NCBI GenBank assembly: GCA_002690875.1
Contig: NZGH01000022.1
Coordinates: forward strand, 1 to 10,733
Direction: 5' to 3'
From: Rickettsiales bacterium
GTDB lineage: Bacteria > Pseudomonadota > Alphaproteobacteria > TMED127
Length of the DNA: 10,733 nt
The notes under the pieces were generated by a model, which was not told the origin of the DNA, did no database searches, and was given only the letters and a program-made list of their open reading frames with translations. The translations under genes and the position numbers were made by a program. This document shows, piece after piece, positions 6,481-10,733 of the stretch (position 1 is its first letter; each line of letters begins with the position of its first letter).

Positions 6481-6831
6481 AATTTTTTGCCAACCGTCTG
6501 TAATTTCAGCGGTAACTTTTTCAGCACTTTTAAGATATGAAAAATCATTATCGTCGGTCACTCTCGCAACTGAAAACCTAATATGTTGATAAAGATGATT
6601 AAGGTTTGTCGCAACTTCCCCACCATGTTTTAAATCTAAGGAATTTTGTAAGACTATGCAAATTTTTGATATTCTTTCTGTTTTCTTTTGTATCGTTTCA
6701 AGATTACTTTCGAGATCTTTTAAATCGTTAAGTTCTTTGATTTCTTTGTGCATTGCTGATAAAAGTTTTGCAACAACACTTACAGCTTTTTTTTGTTTAC
6801 TGCTAATGATAGTATTTTCGTTTTTTTCCAT
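6463..6831 (-). CDS. fliS: FliS-like flagellin chaperone (copy 3)
   Basis: 122 residues, all helical. FliS pattern: SVVAKLLSAMHKEIKEL, RISKICIVLQNSLDLKHGGE, VATNLNHLYQHIRFSV and a final EITDGWQKI. It shares many positions with copy 2 (K.E.ISKI, LQ..L.L..G, LN.LY..IR, a D.D..Y turn), so the two look like paralogues from one duplication, with copy 1 more distant. It retains the 'LD...GGE' turn that copy 2 has partly lost. AAGGG lies seven bases before ATG 6831. It has its own sigma-28-like promoter and is divergent from the GT2 gene, with 57 bases between starts. The nearest flagellar genes on its strand are fliD and the long flagellin, but the GT2 gene intervenes, so its client is not obvious from position. 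Confidence 0.8.
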   Translation of the reverse strand: MEKNENTIISSKQKKAVSVVAKLLSAMHKEIKELNDLKDLESNLETIQKKTERISKICIVLQNSLDLKHGGEVATNLNHLYQHIRFSVARVTDDNDFSYLKSAEKVTAEITDGWQKISTAAA

Positions 6832-6862
6832 TACATTACCCTTTTTTAAAGTTACACTATCT

Positions 6863-6888
6863 CTAACGACTTATAGAGGATTTGTTTA
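6863..6888 (-). promoter_or_regulatory. sigma-28-like promoter for fliS copy 3
   Basis: On the minus strand TAAA (6888-6885), 14 bases, then GTCGTTAG (6870-6863). The -35 lies directly against the GTG start of the divergent glycosyltransferase gene. The spacing and the CAAAT following TAAA match the fliS copy 2 site. The leader would be about 25 bases. Confidence 0.6.
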
Positions 6889-7641
6889 GTGCTAAAAATT
6901 TTCATTGCATTGTCCACTTATAATAGAAAAAAAATTACCTCACTTTGTTTAGACAACTTAAAAAATATTATTGAGAATGATGGTTCAGCCTCGTTGTCAA
7001 TTTATGATGATGCCTCTTCAACTTATGATGAAAAATTTTTAAAAAAATATTCTGAAAATGTTTTAAGATTTAGAGTTAATGGAGGTATTGAAAGATCAAG
7101 AGCGAGAGCAGTTCGAGATTTTGAGCATATTCATAAGAATTTTGATCTCTTTTATATGACTGATAATGATACCATACACGATCCTACTTTTTTACAAACA
7201 TTAAGAACTATTTACGAGACGTCTAGTGAAAATAAACAAGAAAAATTACCTATTGGCCTTTTTAATAGTGTTTTTCATAATCAACCAAAAAATATTATTC
7301 ACGAAAATGAAATAATATCTATTCGAAAAACTTGTCCAGGAGTAAGTCAATGTTTTGATAGATCTATGATTTCGCGTATAGTAAAGTTTATCGATGAAAA
7401 CCCCGTTTATGAAACGTTATACGGTTTTGACTATTACTGGCCTGCATCTTTAGGTATTCCTTTTCTCCAAACTAAAACATCTTATCTTGAACATTTTGCT
7501 AGAGATAAAAATGAGAAAGGCATTCATTCTTCTTTTTCTGATAATCCCATGGATGATTTTGATAGAGATAGGGCTTTATCTCCAACTCCGTATCTTAAAA
7601 GTATAAGAAAAGATATAATTGATAAAATTTTAAATGATTAG
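6889..7641 (+). CDS. GT2-like (GT-A fold) glycosyltransferase
   Basis: 250 residues, soluble, no membrane segment. GT2-type features in order: FIALSTYNRK (5-14), the beta-strand and nucleotide-binding SIYDDAS (37-43), NGGIERSRARA (64-74), a DXD-type metal/nucleotide-sugar site YMTDND (89-94) after the strand FDLF, and the acceptor-side GFDYYWPASLGIP (179-191). The family transfers a sugar from a nucleotide donor, normally in the cytosol. The start is GTG at 6889 with AGAGGA eight bases upstream; the protein then begins directly on the first beta-strand, as expected. It is convergent with fliD, the two stop codons sharing four bases (TTAG). Its placement between fliS copy 3 and fliD suggests a part in flagellin glycosylation alongside the TPR enzyme; this is inference. 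Confidence 0.82.
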   Translation: MLKIFIALSTYNRKKITSLCLDNLKNIIENDGSASLSIYDDASSTYDEKFLKKYSENVLRFRVNGGIERSRARAVRDFEHIHKNFDLFYMTDNDTIHDPTFLQTLRTIYETSSENKQEKLPIGLFNSVFHNQPKNIIHENEIISIRKTCPGVSQCFDRSMISRIVKFIDENPVYETLYGFDYYWPASLGIPFLQTKTSYLEHFARDKNEKGIHSSFSDNPMDDFDRDRALSPTPYLKSIRKDIIDKILND

Positions 7642-9296
7642 TCTTTCGTTTCAAGCATTGCGGTTAACATATTTCCCGTTTCTTGAAAAGAAGCTACAGT
7701 CGATTCCATTGCAGAATATTGACGTGCATATCTTTCTGTAAGTTTTTGCACTCTACCCTCTAAAGCAGACCTTCTTTCAGAAACAGTAGCGAGAGTATCA
7801 TTTAAATTGTTAACTCTTTGATCAATAATACTGTTAAATTTTAAGTAAACATCTAATTTATCAATAACTTTATTAATAAAACTTTTTCCATAATAAATCG
7901 TACCAGATGTTACACCACTCCCATTAGTAACATTAATTGTAAGTCCTTGAGGATCACCACTTGTAACACTATAGCTGTCTCCACTTTTTGTTGCTGATAC
8001 ACCTCCTATTGTGTGCGTAGAGGAACCGTCTGTTGCGAAAGCATATGATCCAGGTTTAGTATTAACAAAGTCAAAAGCCGCAATTGTTAAATTTGTGTTA
8101 GTTGTGGCATAGTTGTTCGTAAAAAAAGCTCTTACGCTTTCTGGTTTAGCCTTAAATTGAGACTCAAGGTCTGCTTTGTCAAAGGTTAGAGTACCATCTC
8201 TCGTGGTAGATACACCAAGGAATGAAAGGTAGTAAGGTCCGCCCTCATAGCCTTTTATAGCCGTTGATGTCATCTCCCTTAGTTGACTTTTTATTTCCCT
8301 CAATGTGCTGTCACCTACTAAAGCACCATCATTTTCATTATCAATCGGATCATTACTTCCCATTGCAGTTAAACTACGTATGACTTGATTATAAGTTTCA
8401 ACATAGCCACTCATAAGATTTGACACACCATCTAAGTCAACAGCGCTTGAGATTCTAATAGCACTAGATGAGGTTTTTTTTAGATCTAACGTAAAACCTT
8501 CAAATAAGTCATCTACACTATTTGACGACCTTGTCATTGATATTCCATCAACAGTAAAAGCAGAGTTTATTCCAGCAACTCTTTGTGTCAATTCAGCACC
8601 ATCAGTTGTATCATAAGCGTAAGCTGGTGTGGCATGACTATCCGTAACTTTCATTTCGTTGCTTGCACCAGATTCACTTTTTAACATAAGCATATAATTT
8701 GATCCGTCATAAATTATTGAAGCTAATACGTCTGGAGTTCCATCATTATCAGAATCAGTAGCTGCATTGTTTATTGCATCTCTTAAATCAGTTAAAGTAC
8801 TAGATGCGGTTGTTGAAACAGAAATTTGAGACTGTCCATTTGATGTAAAACTCTGCCCACCACTTGCCGTTGGATCAGCAGACCAGGTTCCAAAATTAAT
8901 TGTTAAATTTCTTTGACCCACTGTAGAGGAGGGTGAAGCTAGAGAAGGACCAGTTAAGGTATGACTTGTTGCCAATGTTGTAACTGTTAGACTTGAATTT
9001 ATATCAGAGCCGGCTTTAGTACCGGAAGCAGCTAATGTTGCAACTGTCGTATCTGATGAGTTTCCAACAAATCCATATTCTTGTTGGGACTGAATATCAT
9101 TTAAAATATTTTTAAAATCTTGAAGATTACTTTTTAAAATTCCAAAAGTTGAAATTGTGTCCTGTGTCTTTTCCTCTAGATTATCAAGATTTTGTTTTTG
9201 GGGGGCTGTATCAGCGTCAACAAGTGCTTTAATCAGTTCAGTTGTATTAATTCCCGAGCCAACACCAATATTCGATAAGATTTCAGTTTTACTCAT
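7638..9296 (-). CDS. fliD: FliD, flagellar filament cap (hook-associated protein 2)
   Basis: 552 residues. The N-terminal FliD domain has GVGSGINTTELIKALVDADT (11-30; compare 'gSGlD...iv..Lv.ae..P') and then a coiled-coil. The central domains include LRDAINN and YMLMLKSESGA. The C-terminal domain begins near VDDLFEGFTLDLKK (261-274), contains GALVGDSTLREI, and ends in a coiled-coil with RVNNLNDTLATVSERRSALE and RQYSAMESTVASFQETGNML. FliD forms the oligomeric cap at the filament tip that folds incoming flagellin. Length is within the family range. Odd: DSDNDGTPD at 181-189 looks like a calcium-binding loop inserted where most FliDs have a short turn. AGAGG lies five bases before ATG. It has its own sigma-28-like promoter starting on the stop codon of the upstream flagellin gene. 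Confidence 0.96.
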   Translation of the reverse strand: MSKTEILSNIGVGSGINTTELIKALVDADTAPQKQNLDNLEEKTQDTISTFGILKSNLQDFKNILNDIQSQQEYGFVGNSSDTTVATLAASGTKAGSDINSSLTVTTLATSHTLTGPSLASPSSTVGQRNLTINFGTWSADPTASGGQSFTSNGQSQISVSTTASSTLTDLRDAINNAATDSDNDGTPDVLASIIYDGSNYMLMLKSESGASNEMKVTDSHATPAYAYDTTDGAELTQRVAGINSAFTVDGISMTRSSNSVDDLFEGFTLDLKKTSSSAIRISSAVDLDGVSNLMSGYVETYNQVIRSLTAMGSNDPIDNENDGALVGDSTLREIKSQLREMTSTAIKGYEGGPYYLSFLGVSTTRDGTLTFDKADLESQFKAKPESVRAFFTNNYATTNTNLTIAAFDFVNTKPGSYAFATDGSSTHTIGGVSATKSGDSYSVTSGDPQGLTINVTNGSGVTSGTIYYGKSFINKVIDKLDVYLKFNSIIDQRVNNLNDTLATVSERRSALEGRVQKLTERYARQYSAMESTVASFQETGNMLTAMLETKD

Positions 9297-9311
9297 TTAA
9301 GCCTCTAAAAT

Positions 9312-9338
9312 ATAACGACTAGAGCGTAACTTCATTTA
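9312..9338 (-). promoter_or_regulatory. sigma-28-like promoter for fliD
   Basis: On the minus strand TAAA (9338-9335), 15 bases, then GTCGTTAT (9319-9312). TAAA is the TAA stop of the long flagellin plus the next base. Predicted transcript start is near 9305, almost on the AGAGG ribosome site, so the leader would be only about ten bases. A short CTCTA/TAGAG inverted repeat (9302-9323 region) overlaps the -10 and may be chance. Confidence 0.65.
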
Positions 9339-10733
9339 TCCTTGAAATAAAACAAGGACATTTTGCATTGTTCTCGACGCTTGAGCGATCATATTCATAG
9401 CTGATTGTTGAAGAATCTGAGACTTAGCTAGTCTTGAAGATTCTTTTGCAAAATCAGCATCAAGTATTCTTGATTTAGAAGCTCTTTGACTTTGAGAAAT
9501 TGTAGTTAAGTTATCAATTACTACATTCATTCTACTCATTAAAGCTCCAAATTTTGCTCTTTCCATATGTACTCTATCAAGAGCTCTATCAACAACTTTT
9601 AATGCGTCAACAGCTCCAGCCATTGTTGTAACATTGATAGATGAAACCTTATTCAAATTTGATGCAATAGCTGTTGATTCAAAAAGTCCACCATTAGGAT
9701 TAGCTGGAACTATTGAAAAAGACTGCGATGAATGGAATGTAACAATTCCTGACGCTCTAAAACTATCTGTAGCAGCTGTAGTATATGATGAATCAGTAAT
9801 ACTTACAGATGTACCTGCTGTAGCTTGTGCCTGATCCATTGCTGTCGCAACAAATCTAGTAGTATCAACGTTAGTTGTAACACCCGCAAAATCTACATTT
9901 TCAATTACAATATCTAAACCTTCATCTTGCACAAGCATCAATGATGCCTTATCAGCACTTAATTGAGCTGAGATTCCAGTAGTTGCACTATACGCGTTAA
10001 ATTGATCCCTTAAATCAGTTAAGTCGCCCGTTGCAACTGAAGATCCTATACCAATTTGTGCTGTAATTGACTGGGCAGCTGAATTTTTTCCATAAATATT
10101 CATACTAACAACTTTTCCAGTACCCTGCATACCACCCTCAGAAGATGTCACTTGTAATTTTACTGTTGTTGTTGCAGTAGCAGAAACTCCAGTATTATCA
10201 AATTTGTCATTGGTTAATTCAACAACATCTTTTGCAGTTTGACCGGCTAATACATCAATTGTTGCCGTACCTAATAATCCTGTAATGTTAAAATTATCAG
10301 CATCAACAACATCACTTGCGATAGTTGCTTTAGAAGCACCAGCTTTAATGTTAGCGGCTAAATTGGCTTCACCCGATGTGTGTTCTGTCGATGCTTGATA
10401 GGCACCTAACATATCATTTCTCATGTTAGCAACAGAAATAACTGCCTTTTCTCTCTCATGAGAACCGATTTGAAAGCGTCTATCAGCAAATGTACCATCG
10501 AGAACAGCAATTTCGTTAAAAGTTGTATCTCTGGATACCCTGTCCATTTCACTTAGTAACTGGTTAACCTCTGTTTGTAAATATACTCTTTGTTCTGAAT
10601 TTAAGATGTCGGTTGCGGCTTGGATGGATAATTCACGAATTCTTTGGAGAGCGGCGGAGTGTTCATCTAATGCACCTTCGGCAACTTGCGCCATTGATAA
10701 AACATCAGCAGCGTTTCTAATTGACATATCGAG
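9336..10733 (-). CDS. long flagellin, N-terminus beyond the window edge
   Basis: The frame stays open to the right edge; an in-frame ATG at 10727 is internal, because the sequence there (SIRNAADVLSMAQVAEGALD) corresponds to about residue 60 of normal flagellins. Conserved D1 features are LQRIRELSIQAATD, LLSEMDRVSRDTTFNEIAVLDG and RRFQIGSH. The variable centre (about 250 residues) includes two Flagellin_IN-like stretches (near ELTNDKFDNTGVSATAT and DLRDQFNAYSATTGISAQLS). The C-terminal D1/D0 part has RVHMERAKFGALMSRMN, SRILDADFAKESSRLAKSQI and LQQSAMNMIAQASRTMQNVL. The full protein is probably about 520 residues. It is much closer to canonical flagellins than the short one, keeps the RIREL segment and has a large surface domain with many Ser/Thr, so it is the likely major filament subunit and a plausible glycosylation target. 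fliD follows after 39 bases. Confidence 0.95.
   Translation of the reverse strand, partial: LDMSIRNAADVLSMAQVAEGALDEHSAALQRIRELSIQAATDILNSEQRVYLQTEVNQLLSEMDRVSRDTTFNEIAVLDGTFADRRFQIGSHEREKAVISVANMRNDMLGAYQASTEHTSGEANLAANIKAGASKATIASDVVDADNFNITGLLGTATIDVLAGQTAKDVVELTNDKFDNTGVSATATTTVKLQVTSSEGGMQGTGKVVSMNIYGKNSAAQSITAQIGIGSSVATGDLTDLRDQFNAYSATTGISAQLSADKASLMLVQDEGLDIVIENVDFAGVTTNVDTTRFVATAMDQAQATAGTSVSITDSSYTTAATDSFRASGIVTFHSSQSFSIVPANPNGGLFESTAIASNLNKVSSINVTTMAGAVDALKVVDRALDRVHMERAKFGALMSRMNVVIDNLTTISQSQRASKSRILDADFAKESSRLAKSQILQQSAMNMIAQASRTMQNVLVLFQG

Noticed and set aside
6656..6889. Open frame on the plus strand opposite fliS copy 3, reaching the GT2 start, with hydrophobic translation
   Set aside because: The hydrophobic look is the complement of Lys/Glu-rich codons; fliS copy 3 has family motifs, a ribosome site and a promoter, while this frame has none.
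9634..9834. Open frame of 66 codons on the plus strand opposite the long flagellin
   Set aside because: Antisense to the flagellin variable region; open frames are expected there from the Thr/Ser/Ala-rich coding sequence.
10725..10727. ATG 10727 as the true start of the long flagellin
   Set aside because: The conserved flagellin N-terminal D0 helix is missing and the frame remains open to the window edge, so the gene continues outside.

Overview
This window is a late flagellar gene region from an A+T-rich bacterium (G+C about one third by eye). The FliD, FliS and flagellin types, the ClC-CBS channel and the compact, overlapping gene ends suggest a proteobacterium, perhaps a free-living marine alphaproteobacterium. 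That placement is tentative because no rRNA or other phylogenetic marker is present.

Layout. Positions 46-556 (+) hold a SixA-like histidine phosphatase gene whose frame is broken in a run of 14 A. Positions 668-1358 (-) hold a fliS-like gene overlapping a small fliT-like gene. Positions 1376-1723 (+) encode an unrecognised 115-residue protein. Positions 1720-3420 (-) encode a ClC-type anion channel with a C-terminal CBS pair; its gating glutamate position carries tyrosine. A second fliS-like gene (3488-3913, -) follows a short divergent flagellin (3974-4774, -). Divergent from that flagellin is a TPR plus GT-B glycosyltransferase gene (4852-6480, +). A third fliS-like gene (6463-6831, -) is divergent from a GT2-type glycosyltransferase gene (6889-7641, +). 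The window ends with fliD (7638-9296, -) and a long flagellin whose N-terminus lies beyond the right edge (9336-10733, -).

How the parts fit. The minus-strand genes supply filament subunits (two different flagellins), the filament cap FliD and several FliS/FliT-type export chaperones. The two plus-strand glycosyltransferases are placed as flagellin-glycosylation genes usually are, though their target is inferred. A repeated motif, TAAA, 14-15 bases, then GTCGTT(A/T), lies directly upstream of the short flagellin, fliD and two of the three fliS-like genes, and is absent upstream of the ClC gene. It has the layout of a flagellar sigma-28 (FliA) promoter with a variant -10, so these genes probably form one late-flagellar regulon. 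Two of the sites begin exactly on the stop codon of the preceding flagellin gene.

The points most worth a second look are the shared promoter motif, the three FliS paralogues beside two unlike flagellins, the likely TTG start of the short flagellin, the altered ClC filter, the A14 frameshift, and a calcium-loop-like insertion in FliD. I see no mobile element, CRISPR array, tRNA or rRNA. No gene-free stretch exceeds about 110 bases.
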